Shown here piece by piece: positions 41,801-52,286 of a DNA stretch of 64,000 nucleotides (positions within the stretch are counted from its first letter, which is position 1; each line of letters opens with the position of its first letter). The DNA lies in contig CM074136.1 in the NCBI GenBank assembly GCA_037178625.1, forward strand, positions 434,001 to 498,000. The letters run 5' to 3'. Source of the DNA: Skeletonema tropicum (taxonomy: Eukaryota; Bacillariophyta; Thalassiosirophyceae; Thalassiosirales; Thalassiosiraceae). The notes below the pieces were generated by a model. It was given only the letters and a program-made list of their open reading frames with translations, was not told the DNA's origin and searched no databases. A program made the translations under genes and the position numbers.

Positions 41801-43319
41801 TCCTCTTGGTTGGTTGCAAGCCAAGTTGTGATTATAACAATCGTCCCGTGGCTGTTTATAATCAGTTGTGAGTGTGCATCGCATAAGATTTATTATCGTT
41901 ATTCAAGAATGATATGACCGCCGTCTCATCACAACTCCATTCTTCTTTCAACTTCAGCATTTGTTCTTTTCCTTTACGTGCTCATACTTCGTCACTATCG
42001 ATGGAGTGCATCCGACTTGCAAAGGTTAGATGCTGTGAGTAGATCACCGCTTCAAGCTGCCCTGGCCGAAGGTTTAGACGGTTCGTTCACAATACGTGCG
42101 TATGCTCAGACCGGTTTCTTCACAGGCGCTTTCCAAAATTTTATCAATGACAACAGCTCTGCTATGTTGAATTTTGTGGCATCTCGACGGTGGTTAGCGG
42201 TACGGCTCGAGATGTTGGGCTCGTTTGTAACTCTTTCTGCGTCGCTTTGCATTACTGTGTTCAATATTGGCTTGACTGCTGGACTCAGCGGGCTGCTGCT
42301 CGTATGGTCGTCAAGTGAGTTAGACTGGCTTGATTTCAACCTGGCGCACGTCACCCGAATCTGACATGTTTGTTTATTCTTATTCGTCACCAGATATGAC
42401 TACCATATTGGGCTTCTTGATACAAGCATTTGGTGAAGCGGAAGCGGCAATAACATCGATCGAACGGATGCACAGTCTTGAAATTCTGCCGCAGGAGAAA
42501 AGCATGATCACATCGGTCGATTGCAGGGTTGATAAATCTTGGCCCCTTAAAGGAGAGCTTGTCTTCGACAATGTTTCGCTTCGGTATAGGCCCGGCTTAC
42601 CATTATCTTTGAATGGGCTATCGTTTAAGGTCAATCATGGGGAACGTTGTGCAATCGTCGGCAGAACTGGCGCTGGGAAGTCTACTCTAACAACCGCCTT
42701 GTTCCGATTGGTTGAAGTAGAAGAGGGAACAATCTCACTTGATGGTGTTGATTTGAGCACGCTAGGTCTATCAGACGTACGTGGTCGACGGAATGGAATG
42801 TTTATCCTTCCACAAGATCCTGCCGTTTTTTCGGGCACAATACGCAGCAATCTTGATCCATTCCTTGTGCACAGCGACGAAGAACTGATAGGGGCGTTGG
42901 AGCTGATCAAATTTCCGCAAACTTCATTGAACGAAGCTGTGGAGGAGGGTGGAGGCAACTTCAGTGCTGGCGAAAAGCAACTTCTGTGTCTGGCTCGTGC
43001 GATGTTGGCCAACCCTCGTTTGCTCGTGTTAGACGAAGCTACGTCCTCTTGCGACCGGGAGACGGATTCATCAGTGCAGCAGATGCTCCGGAGTCAATTT
43101 CCCGACACGACGTTGCTGACAATTGCCCATCGGCTGGACACAATCATTGATTATGATGTAGTTATTGTCATGGAGAATGGGAGAGTAGCTGAGATGGGCT
43201 CGCCACGAGTTCTGTTGAGTTCGTGTGGAATCTTCACTGACATGGTCAACGCTACGGGACCAGACTCAGCAGCTCAGTTGAATTTTTTGGCTGCACGTTC
43301 GGAATGCCACAGTCGTTAG
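38882..43319 (+). CDS. ABCC-type (MRP) full ABC transporter
   Basis: Five exons, 38882-40088, 40165-41673, 41799-41867, 41958-42314 and 42394-43319, are separated by GT-AG introns of 76, 125, 90 and 79 bp and give 1355 residues. The domain order is TMD1, NBD1, TMD2, NBD2. NBD1 has Walker A GPVASGKST (about residue 501), signature SGGQKQR (about 596) and Walker B VDIVLFDD. NBD2 has Walker A GRTGAGKST (about 1137), a variant signature SAGEKQ (about 1237) and Walker B LLVLDEAT. A Walker B ending in Asp-Asp rather than Asp-Glu, with SALD, is typical of ABCC NBD1, whose ATP site is degenerate. The protein should export organic anions, conjugates or metal complexes across the plasma or vacuolar membrane. 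It lacks the extra N-terminal TMD0, so it is a short-type member. The 5' end is duplicated at 30160-30637. Confidence 0.9.
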
Positions 43320-43849
43320 TGTCACAGTGTTTATACAATTTACATAGCATGTTGTCATTTAGATCGCACTCAACAGTAACAGCCGACCACACTCAACTTC
43401 GTGGGGGAATGAGGGAGGAGTTGCATGTCAATGCGTAGGGTTCAGGTTTATGAACAATATTCTTCCTCTTCTGGTATTACCATCGTACACGTTTGAAGTG
43501 GAAGATCATGGAGATGAAGAAGACGAGATGGACGTCCAAGCGGAAGAAATAGAGGAATAGGCCAAAAAGAGGAGAGGAGCAAGATGATGTTGACGAATAA
43601 GTATTGATGCGAAGATATGACAGTGACGACTTCATCGTTGAAGAATGGGAAGGACGATTAGATGTCTACGATACAAATCAGGACCGCGTTCGGTACAACA
43701 TAGGTCTTTTGGGATTGTCAGTCGGCAAGAGAAGGAAGGAGGTAAGTAAGACGAAGCTATAATAATAAGAAAAATGAATTTGGTGCGTTGAGTGCTACCC
43801 ATGCCCTTTCGCCGGGATGCAGCCTCTCATGTCTTTCGATACTTTACAA
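43320..43849. other. Intergenic; short acidic frame remnant
   Basis: At 43607-43762 a 51-codon ATG frame (MRRYDSDDFIVEEWEGRLDV and on) looks protein-like and ends near a GAGGTAAGT that could be a splice donor. The preceding 100 bases encode an acidic stretch (GDEEDEMDVQAEEIEE) ending in a stop. It is possibly an exon or remnant of an acidic nuclear protein. I cannot identify it or find further exons. Confidence 0.25.
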
Positions 43850-44336
43850 CCCACTGCCGCTTCCTCCTAATTTCATAATAGCCTATTTGTCGCTGCTTAC
43901 AGTAAACGCTATCCCATTGCTTTGTCCAACGCCCCTTGCCCCTTGTACTTAAATTATGCACGAGCATAGTCAATTGCGGCTTTGTCTTCATTGTCATAAA
44001 CCCCGATGTGATGTGACTTTCCATCGATCACATTACTGCCACCTATTTATTCAGTTGTTCATGGAAGCAGACTCCAGTATATTTCGATGCGCCGTCATTA
44101 ATTCGCCCGCTGCTTTCTGGAATAGCTGGCTGTGGAGGAACTCCTGTCATATTAATTTTGAGCGAGCGCTGTTCCATTGCTTTATCTAGCGCACCTCGCC
44201 CTCTGTACTTGAATAACGCTCGAGCATAGTCCACTGCGGCTTCCTCTTCATTCTCAAAATAACCGATGCGATATTGATTTCCGTAAATCATGATACTTGG
44301 TCTAATGATCATTGCCGATTCAATTTTCCGCACCAT
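43850..44336 (-). pseudogene. AP2-domain protein remnant
   Basis: On the minus strand two degenerate AP2/ERF-type DNA-binding units are readable. The first is YRIGYFENEEEAAVDYARAL followed by FKYRGRGALDKAM. A linker leads to KYTGVCFHEQLNK, and the second unit reads GKSHHIGVYDNEDKAAIDYA. The pattern G-F--E-EAA-AYD-A---KF-G is the AP2 helix signature, and KYTGV is the usual first strand. A TAG after HEQLNK, a frameshift and a TAA inside the second helix show decay. The remnant begins within the last codons of the glycosyltransferase gene, in another frame. In diatoms AP2 proteins are expected to be sequence-specific regulators. Confidence 0.6.
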
Positions 44337-45835
44337 GTTGTTCCCACAATGCGAGAATAGAAATAGACAGACTTCTCTTCCTTGTCAGCAACAATATAGT
44401 CACATGTACCAGCAGAAAACAAAGGAGGCCCAAAACTCTCTTGCTGTTGCTTGGGGATGCTGTCAAACCTGTCGTCGTGAATAACTTCTGAGAGGAGGTA
44501 GACTTTTTTGTTCCTCCCAGTGGATGCAATGGAGGGATCTTCTCTCGCAAGTTCAGCCCAGGCATCTTGCAACGCTTGGGTTCCAAGATTGCGAACTCCT
44601 CTGTATGCACGTTCCCTAGAAAGCATCTGAACCATGACATCCAAGCTCCTCTTGATGATCTTGTTCTTTGGTGCTGCAGCTATGAAAGCTTGAAAGAACT
44701 GTGGATCGCTCTCGTACTCATACCACTTCACAGTAACAAACTCATTCACAGCGTTGGCAACAAATGGATGTACAACAAAGAGGTCCAAGTCAAAATAATA
44801 CCTGTCAAAGATACATCACAGATGAAGACAAATGAGCTTCTGGTGGCACTTGAACGCAAATGTAGAAGTAACTGTGCAACCGCGAAGGATCAAAGTCAAA
44901 GAAAGGTGGACTCACCCTCCATTCATGTAAAGATACGCTACACGGCAGATATCTCCCTTAAACATGCCTTTAAGGCCGTCATAGTACTTCAACAACTTTG
45001 GTTCTACCTCGGAAATAGCTTCGACGCATTCCTTGTCTGTCAAGAAGGTAACTTCAACATCTTCTGTCGCCCATTCCTTTTTGTATAAATATATGGTATC
45101 TTGAACATTGTGAGCCAACGTGTGATCGCTAGGGTCAGATGTGATGGACGAGGACAAATTGCAGTCCAATAAGTTGAACTTGTTAGTGAAGATAAGCCGA
45201 TGGGGGATGCGACTTTGCTCCTTTTGGGATGCACTATCGCGCTTGGGTATATATTCTTTGATACTCCTAGCCAATGCGCCAATTTTGCGATTTGTATCAA
45301 TTAAACTGTCGTAGTACTTCCATGGAAAAGTATCCGCCACCTCCGCCGGCACCTGGCACTCTCTGCTTGTACGATGATCAGCAAGTGATTTCTGCTTTTC
45401 AAGGACCATTTCAGCTTCCTCTAAATCAGAGCGCTGGTCATTCTTCCTTGGCGGCGTGCCCACTGTCGCTTCAGCTTTAATTTTAATGACAGGGATGCCC
45501 CCCTCTGCTGCCGTTTCTTCCTTCTTGTTTTCCTGGATTGAGGACGTAGTGTTGCCCGAAGGCCTAAGAAGCTGAGGGCGTGCTTTGTCTTTGGTCATTG
45601 TCTTTGATGCATCTGGTTGCTTGAAAAATGTTGGGAGTCCAAAACAAAAGTAAATGATTGCTGCCACCGTTACCAATTTCAGTAAATTATTACCTGCGGC
45701 CAATCTTCGACCTCGTCCCATTCTTTTCACCGGCTGCATCTGAGAACGAGAGCGGTTTACTGCCCAATGGCGACGAAGACGAAGGGAGCTGAGGCGGAGG
45801 GAGAGAGAAGGACGTCGAGATAGAGATTTCTCCAT
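44309..45835 (-). CDS. Golgi-type glycosyltransferase (OCH1-like, DXD motif)
   Basis: Two exons, 45835-44916 and 44801-44309, flank a 114-bp GT-AG intron and give 470 residues from the ATG at 45835. A basic, Ser/Arg-rich cytoplasmic tail is followed by one hydrophobic anchor near residues 50-65 (LVTVAAIIYFCFGLPTFF), the topology of type II Golgi enzymes. The catalytic region reads PHRLIFTNK, then GDICRVAYLYMNGG, and across the intron YYFDLDLFVV. Together these are the glycosyltransferase sugar-binding (Gly_transf_sug) motif with a DXD metal site, as in alpha-1,6-mannosyltransferase OCH1 relatives. It would transfer a sugar from a nucleotide donor to a glycoprotein or glycolipid in the Golgi. 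The donor and linkage are not decided by the sequence. The 3' end overlaps a decayed AP2 reading frame. Confidence 0.8.
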
Positions 45836-47391
45836 TTTGATAGTCACCAAGTTTCGGCCGTACTCCTGAGCCTGAAAAGATGATTTTATTGAGCGCTATC
45901 TTCATACTCTAGCTAGAGAGAGGAGTATGCCACAACTCTCTGGAGAGCCTATCCAGGTTGAACGGAGGACTCCAATTGTTGGTTCAATGATGTCTAGGTA
46001 GCGATAATGCAACATTTACCTAATTTCCTAAGTGATATGATATAATACAGTAGGAGTACACAGTACACAGTACGATACAACGGTTAGCATTGCGTGCTGG
46101 CGCGGCGGCCGGCCCGCCAGAGCAGCAGCCGCCAGCCGGAGGAACATCTCCGTCAGTCATTGTTGGTTGATGTGACGCGTACTTTTTACATACTTGCAAC
46201 GACTAAGCTACTTAAATTTAGTCTTTTCGTCAAACTTTTGCAGAATTACTGCCGTTTTGCTGTTGCATTTAAAACCTCCGTCAGCGAACTCAAATAGCCC
46301 GAGGTTAATGGTAAATTCCTACGCACGTAAGACACACACAAACGCATAGCAATTGAAAACTGTCTTCGCGATAATAATATCAGTACCGTGTAAGCATCTC
46401 GTCTCGTCTCTCTCGGCCGGGACGAGACGGGATTTTTTGGGTCGAGGCGAGACAGGTGTCCCGTCTCGGCACCCTCTGTCTCGGAGCATTTCTGGGGATG
46501 CAAAAATAAGCGATTTAGATGATTTTTCCTGGTATAATTCCTACGTAGGCCCCCAAGTAGAAGTTTTGGTGTTTCACACACAAAACCCCATGATGAAAGT
46601 GGCTTCTACTACGGAGGCCAAAATCACAAACAGCGATATTCATACCAAACCATTGGTACAGCCTTTTTGGTGATGATCATACGAATTAGCAATTCTCTCT
46701 AACAATTTTGTCCATTAGTTCGACGATTTTACTAGCAAATGTAGATGACAATTTTCAATTTTGTCGAGCATATCTGAGATATGGAACCCAAACGTGCAGT
46801 GTCCATCTCCTGAGATATAGAAGAATACGACTCTATCAATTGTTTCGCCATACAAGCACTAGATAGTGGCAGATTTGAGATTTTGGCCAAAGCTTGTAGG
46901 CTCTGCGGCGGCCATGGTCAAAAAATGTGCTCGAAACACCAAAATTTACCCTTGCGCACTTGCATGCTTTTTACCTCGAGTCTCCATTTTTTTTTATTTT
47001 TAAAAATGTTCGTTTCTTGTAAAGTTTAACATGGTAGCCCCCATACTAAATGGGACCCCTCTGCCATCAAGGCCGAGTTGGAGAAGGGTCGGATGTGACG
47101 CCGCAACTCGATGCCGCTATGCCAAACGAGGTTGGGAGACCCTTCAGGACCGGGCTGTGCGACCTTGGTCACCGAGATATCGTCATTTGAATTTATGAAT
47201 TTCCCCCATTTCGTGTCGGCTGGGCATCTCTTGTGTATGTGTTCGTAGGTGTCCTTTGTGTGGCCTACGAAGCCAAAATATGAGTAGTAATGCATTAGTG
47301 TTATTAACTATGACTTATTGGCTCTTTTGTCAGCTCGAATCTCTCTCTCTCTCTCTCACACACACTTCAATTTGTGCATCTATATTTAGTT
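45836..47391. other. Intergenic with repeats
   Basis: A dispersed repeat copy lies at 45969-46028 (partner 4839-4905) and a CTCTAGCTAGAGAG palindrome near 45907. At 46395-46490 a cluster of CGAGAC/GTCTCG motifs in both orientations can fold back. An 89-codon ATG frame on the minus strand (47295-47026) is unassigned. GTGTTTCACAC near 46570 and GAAACACCAAAA near 46933 form part of a possible inverted pair. No gene is supported. Confidence 0.35.
47341..47365. repeat. (CT)n(CA)n microsatellite
   Basis: About eight CT units pass directly into four CA units, 27 bases before the ATG at 47392. It lies in the presumed 5' UTR or promoter, where CT-rich tracts can be initiator-like. Confidence 0.9.
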
Positions 47392-48513
47392 ATGAAAACG
47401 CTTAAGGTCTTCGTCAAAAATTGGACGTCAATATACTTCCTTGCCGTGACAGTTAAACAAAGTACACTCAAACAAAAGAGCTCACTTCTCGCATTGTACG
47501 CAGAATCTCTTCTTGGGCATATGAATACCAGGCCATCACAGGATGGATACGACATTCTCCTGGATGGAGACAACATCGAGCAAAATGACATTCCTCCGAC
47601 CCTCTATGCCCAAGGTCTCTGGATTCTGGCATTTGGCAAGTCATTCTTTGAAAGACATTTTGCTTTCATGATGCACCATGATTTAAAGTTTGGCAAGGAT
47701 AGCTTCGGCCACGTGGCTCGTCTGTATCCGGAGAGAGTATATGCTTTGCACAGGGATCTCAAGCAGTTGGAGGAGGAAGGCGGTTGGAAAAACGATCCAG
47801 CATTTGCAGAGTACCAGGAGGTAGTCAATAAGTTTCCAGATGCGTGTGACGGCTTCAGAGACGAAATCAAAGATGGCGGAAAAGCGTTCTTTCGTAGAGC
47901 CGAAGAAGTCTTCTTTGAGAACTACCGCTCCCAATTCAACAAGCATATTGCAAGCTGTGTGAGAAAATCAGATACAACAGCAACAAATAAAGGTGCACCA
48001 AATACTGCTCGTTTGCTCCCGTGTATGATGGGTGGACACCCCGAACTCGCCCATGAGTACGCAGCGTGGCTTTTAGCCGCAGAAGATCGTGGGGAAGTAG
48101 ATGTTGGAGATGATGATGAATGGTTCCGTAATCATTTTAGTACGAAGGAAATAGTACTTGACCACAATGAAGGAGACTTGCCACCAATCAAGATCAAGAT
48201 TGACGATTGCATGGAATATCTCACAGGAGAGGTCAATCCATTCGAAATGTTGAAGATCCCGTTGGTTCCAGACAACATGGAATTCTTGCGGAGGATGGCA
48301 GCAATACCGTGCGATCTAGCAGCAGTCGATATATTTGACGATCAGACATGGCCTGTCGGACAGGACGGTTCTAAGCATGATTTCAATCGTCTTCTTGATT
48401 ATGTCCACAAAAGGATTGCTCCACATTGTTGTCACGGACGCAAGAGTAGAATCATTGGCGAAGTCATGTGTGTCATTTTTGTCGGAGGGAAGTTTCACTC
48501 TGCTGCACTCTAG
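47392..48513 (+). CDS. Hypothetical protein, 373 residues
   Basis: A single open frame starts at ATG 47392; an in-frame GTG 18 bases upstream is not preferred. The protein is soluble and mixed in composition, with aromatic/His-rich stretches (FGKSFFERHFAFMMHHDLKF), a helical acidic middle (RDLKQLEEEGGWKNDPAF) and an acidic segment GEVDVGDDDEW. There is no signal peptide or membrane helix. The C-terminus has a Cys/His pair (RIAPHCCHGRKSRI) that might bind metal. I recognise no family. Length, uninterrupted frame and codon-like composition make it a credible gene. A 3' intron cannot be excluded, as the last 15 residues look less conserved in style. Confidence 0.6.
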   Translation: MKTLKVFVKNWTSIYFLAVTVKQSTLKQKSSLLALYAESLLGHMNTRPSQDGYDILLDGDNIEQNDIPPTLYAQGLWILAFGKSFFERHFAFMMHHDLKFGKDSFGHVARLYPERVYALHRDLKQLEEEGGWKNDPAFAEYQEVVNKFPDACDGFRDEIKDGGKAFFRRAEEVFFENYRSQFNKHIASCVRKSDTTATNKGAPNTARLLPCMMGGHPELAHEYAAWLLAAEDRGEVDVGDDDEWFRNHFSTKEIVLDHNEGDLPPIKIKIDDCMEYLTGEVNPFEMLKIPLVPDNMEFLRRMAAIPCDLAAVDIFDDQTWPVGQDGSKHDFNRLLDYVHKRIAPHCCHGRKSRIIGEVMCVIFVGGKFHSAAL

Positions 48514-49350
48514 AGAGCTTGCACTCTCGATACTCTTTGCCGCAGACAATGAACGCAACAAGTAGAGACGAGGACGATATGATCGAGTGATGTGTATTGG
48601 AACTGAGCGTGACGCACACACTTGTTGAGTGGATATCAAGAGGGATAGCATAAGATCAAGCTAGCAGTGGAATTGGACTTATTATTTACATCTGACAAAC
48701 ATGAGACACATTATCTAAAGACTCATTCCTACGACCGATGGAGACGAAAACGTCAATTCCCAATCATCCCGTCTCTCCATCTCTAGAAAAAGGCAGCAAA
48801 TAATGTGCCATAAGACACGCGACGGCGATGGTCGCAACTTGAGAGAAGGCCCTGCTCGACTGCTCAAACTAAACTTGCCGTCTTGTTTCTGCCCTGCTAG
48901 TAAAGGCCTTCCGTCAAGAGTCTCTGCTTGGTCCGAGTTGCGGTGGATGTATAGACGCTGGATGTGTAGCTTGCGATACGCCTTGCGAAGAGAGTGCCTC
49001 TACATGAACTACAAAGCACTGTTTTTAGAAATAGGAAACAAAACAAAGATTCATTAGAGATACAAAATACAAAGAGACAGCAAACAAACAAACAAAACAA
49101 AGATTTAAAAATGTTGGTGGGGTGCTTTTCAACGAGATCGAACGGTAGTTTAGCGACGGATTTATGGTCTAGCAAACCCTAAAGGAACTGTGCCAATCTT
49201 TCCCTGAGGAGGACGGACACTCTGTTTAAGCCTGTCAGCACCTTCGAAGGCCGCCGTGACCAACCTTGGAAACCGACCGTTACTATCTCTCTCGGAACCC
49301 CAAATCGAGTACACCCGAAGGCGCAAAGAAAAGCTGGGCCAATTTAATTA
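48514..49350. other. Intergenic
   Basis: No gene recognised. About 48750-48810 shares a weak text (CAATCATCCCG, then GGCAGCAAAT) with 36280-36330. The stretch 49030-49110 is an A-rich simple sequence with AAACAAACAAA runs. Confidence 0.35.
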
Positions 49351-49528
49351 ATCGCCGGCTAACCTCGGCGATGGGCCTTATTTGTATAGCACCGGCTTTG
49401 CCTCGGTGCTGGGACTGAGCCCTGGGCCAATTTGTATAGCACCGGCTTCCACGGTGCTGGGCCAATTTGTATAGCACCGGCTTCCACGGTGCTGGGCCAA
49501 TTTATATAGCACCGGCTTCCACGGTGCT
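49351..49528. repeat. Tandem hairpin array, five units of about 35 bp
   Basis: Five perfect 7-bp-stem hairpins lie at 49351-49372, 49388-49410, 49438-49458, 49473-49493 and 49508-49528. The last three are spaced exactly 35 bp apart by TGGGCCAATTTGTAT or its near copy. The stem of units 2-5 is AGCACCG/CGGTGCT, and that of unit 1 is ATCGCCG/CGGCGAT. The two stems differ at two positions, and both changes are matched on the opposite arm, so pairing is kept. Loops are 7-9 nt and keep GCT at the start. No protein frame is apparent. Confidence 0.8.
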
Positions 49529-50390
49529 GAAGTTGTTGCTCGATCTCATCTACTGTTCTTCCCGATCATGAATCATGTAACTCACCTGTAATCATCGGCC
49601 ATCGGCTGCGGTCGCCAGAAAAGCGCCTGCCTCAAGGCGGCGGCGATGCGTGCGGGTGAATGCAGTTGGGAGGGGCGGTGGGATAGCGGCCGGCGAGCGG
49701 AGGGCGGAGAGTTGGCCGACATGGTGGTTTGGTAGTGAATGATGTTGATGGTTTGCTCGATGAAAAATTATGAGCTGTGCGCAGCAAGCAGAGGCAGCGG
49801 CATGTGGCTTGCGATAGCAATTTGCCATCCATGATTGAATGAATGGCTGTGAGAGCGCCTCACGAATCAGTCTGTCGGCATGATTGAATGAACAAATGGC
49901 TGTAAGAGCGCTCAATGCTGCCGGTGTTGGCGACATGATTGATCCACAACTCTTTTTGATGATTTTTTTGTTCATGACATGAGCGACAGTAAATTCGAGT
50001 ACCGGAGTGACAGCAATGTTCAAGTTGAGCTTGAACTCATCACTATTTTGCATCAAATCCTCTTCCTATGTAGATACATATCTATCGCCTGTGTAGTCCG
50101 CAGCATCACAGGGAACAACATAACCAACGTTACCACCAGAAGTATTACTACTGAAACGGCACTTTCGTACAAAGTATCCACATCTGATAAAGGTGGTCAT
50201 TGAGGGGAAGAACATATTATTATACGGAGTTGGGTTCTGTTGGTTGTATTACATCCAAATTTCATTGTGTGAAGAAGAACGAGAGAGCCCTAAATGTGCT
50301 AGAAGAGAGAATAATAGCAGTTTAGGCGCCTGCACGCCAGCTGAAAGAGAGGCGGTAACCGCAGGAAGTCAGGCATCATCGATTTTCGAG
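49529..50390. other. Intergenic
   Basis: A 153-codon minus frame from ATG 50053 to 49592 is Ala/His/Pro-rich, matches nothing I know and is not called. It includes a short duplicated stretch (ATGATTGAATGAA near 49832 and 49880). Confidence 0.35.
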
Positions 50391-50432
50391 CGCCGACCCC
50401 ATGCCTGCGAAAGGCAGGCGATGGGGTCGGCG
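50391..50432. repeat. Long perfect hairpin, 18-bp stem
   Basis: CGCCGACCCCAT (50391-50402) pairs with ATGGGGTCGGCG (50421-50432), and GCCTGC (50403-50408) pairs with GCAGGC (50414-50419). This leaves only one bulged G and a five-base GAAAG loop. It lies in unassigned DNA. It could be a structured RNA element or the relic of a foldback insertion. It is not followed by a T run on the plus strand. Confidence 0.8.
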
Positions 50433-51840
50433 GCAGATTCGTCCACTCCAATACTCTATGTTGCTATTAAAAGCTATTTCTTTTCTTTCGCATTGCTAGC
50501 CGTTTCATTGCGCAACCAGGCACCATTGCCTTATTCGATCAATCGAATTGATTGTAGTTTGACTGTGCGACGCGAAACGACTGTAACATTGTAACGATTC
50601 GACCTTTCCGGGTAACGAAATGTAACAATGACGTAACACGCTAGATAAATTTAAAATTCATTTGCAATTTATTAATAAGCCGTTCGCGGACAACATGAAT
50701 CGACAGGTCTGTTCGCTAGTTCCCAGATTTTTTTTTTCAGGCGCTCGCGGGTCCCTCCCCGCACGCGCCGGTCTTTCGACGCCATCGGCGTGATTCACAG
50801 GGGGGGTTAGGCGATTCGAACGAGCCTGATTTGTATACAGAAGAGCGGTTGTGATGAAGAGCACTGTGTGTTGTGTAGTTGTTGGGATGGTGTGTGGTGG
50901 AAGTGAGAAGAAGGAGCATCTCGTGTAGAAGAGTGGGAGTAACAAGATGCACGGCAACAACCAAACAAAGCTCGATCTACGAAGTATTAGAAGTGGACAT
51001 CATTTTTGCAGCTTTCTTTTCAGGCATTTGCACATCAAACAGTCCCAGGTCTGAGGTGCTAGTCTGACACGACACAAACACGATAAATGTCAAGTAGCGC
51101 AGCTTGCTGTGAACAAAAAGATCAAGATACTATTTGAGCGTCTAGTCCATCCTTTTCCTATCGATATCAACTATAAAGCAGCATCTTTGATTGCATTTGG
51201 GGTAAGATAGAAGCTCCTCTTTGAACCCCATGTCCAGACTCACCCAATCATTTGGTAATATCTACCAACGCTGTTACAGACGGAAGATGTAGCGACTATA
51301 CTGTAGCAGAGTAAACCGCAAAACAGACAATCATATTAGATTAAGATCACAGGCAATGTGTCCATTTGCTATGGCTCCACATCATGTGAAAGTTTTGAAG
51401 CCAGGTGGAAATGTGTTGATCTCTTTCTAGCTATGGGTAGTAACGCAAAGTAGAGCAAACGCGTAAGTACCCAAACCGGCAAACCAGGCATAATCTTAAC
51501 AACTTACCTTGATGTAGAAGCTCAACACACGGACTCAGCATTGCCCCAGAGAGCTATATATTTAGTTGACTTTTGGCACAGTAATTCTTGCATGAACAGT
51601 GCCACAATTCTTAAGTAATTCAAAACTGATAATAGAAGATCCATCACTCTATATGTATATTAGATACTCGTCAGGGTGCGATCTGGGAAATATTGCTATT
51701 GCAGCACATGGTTCGTTATCACTTAGCGTAGAAGATAATGTCACCTCTTAGAGGGTCCACCAGACGTGCTTTAACATTTCTGTTACATATATGTATCACT
51801 CGTCATCCTCAGCTCAGGAGAGGGCTGACTACTGACTACA
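50433..51840. other. Intergenic
   Basis: No gene found. Around 50740-50770 there is a GC-rich imperfect hairpin (GGCGCTCGCGGG against CCCCGCACGCGCC) beside a T run. Confidence 0.35.
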
Positions 51841-52286
51841 CAGATGCAGATTCACTATGAATGGATTCCAATCGAAATCGAGCTGGAGCCAATCCTATTT
51901 TAGTCTTAGCAGATTGAACTCTTCGTGGGAAGCATTGCACTGGGCTCAGCAGCGCAAGCAGTGAACCAGTAGACGTGTGGAAGGTTTCATCTTCGATACA
52001 CGACATATAGCTGAGAGGGGATAACGCTTCTCATGAAGATGGAGCCAAACGAGGATCAGCAGCAGCAGGTTGAATTTTCGACATCTTTCATATACGTCCG
52101 GATGACTGAAGATAGACGGACGATGAGACACACAATACAAATTCAACGCAGCCAGCTTCTTATCTTAATCTTAATCACGACTTCTCTCAAGTGAAGCGAA
52201 ATTCGGCCACCAAACCTGAAAGAGAAAGAGCGAAGGCCGAGCAAAAGAAAGGACAAAGGCGGGTAGTAAGTGCAATAATGACCCAT
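51841..52286. repeat. Diverged relic of the 5S spacer
   Basis: This aligns by eye with the spacer half of the 860-bp 5S unit: CGAGCTGGAGCCAATC, ACGCTTCTCATGAAGA, GGACGATGAGACACACAATA and AGGCCGAGCAAAAGAAAGGA are shared. It contains insertions and many substitutions. Identity stops at GTGCAATAATG, about 60 bp before the 5S gene would begin, and no 5S sequence follows. It is an old, isolated piece lying 1 kb outside the array. Confidence 0.8.

Noticed and set aside
49592..50053. 153-codon minus-strand frame as a gene
   Set aside because: Ala/His/Pro-rich composition, no recognisable motif, and it overlaps short direct repeats; GC-rich DNA readily gives such frames.
50740..50830. tRNA-like GATTCGAAC motif near a GC-rich hairpin
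   Set aside because: No matching A box at the right distance and no cloverleaf could be drawn.
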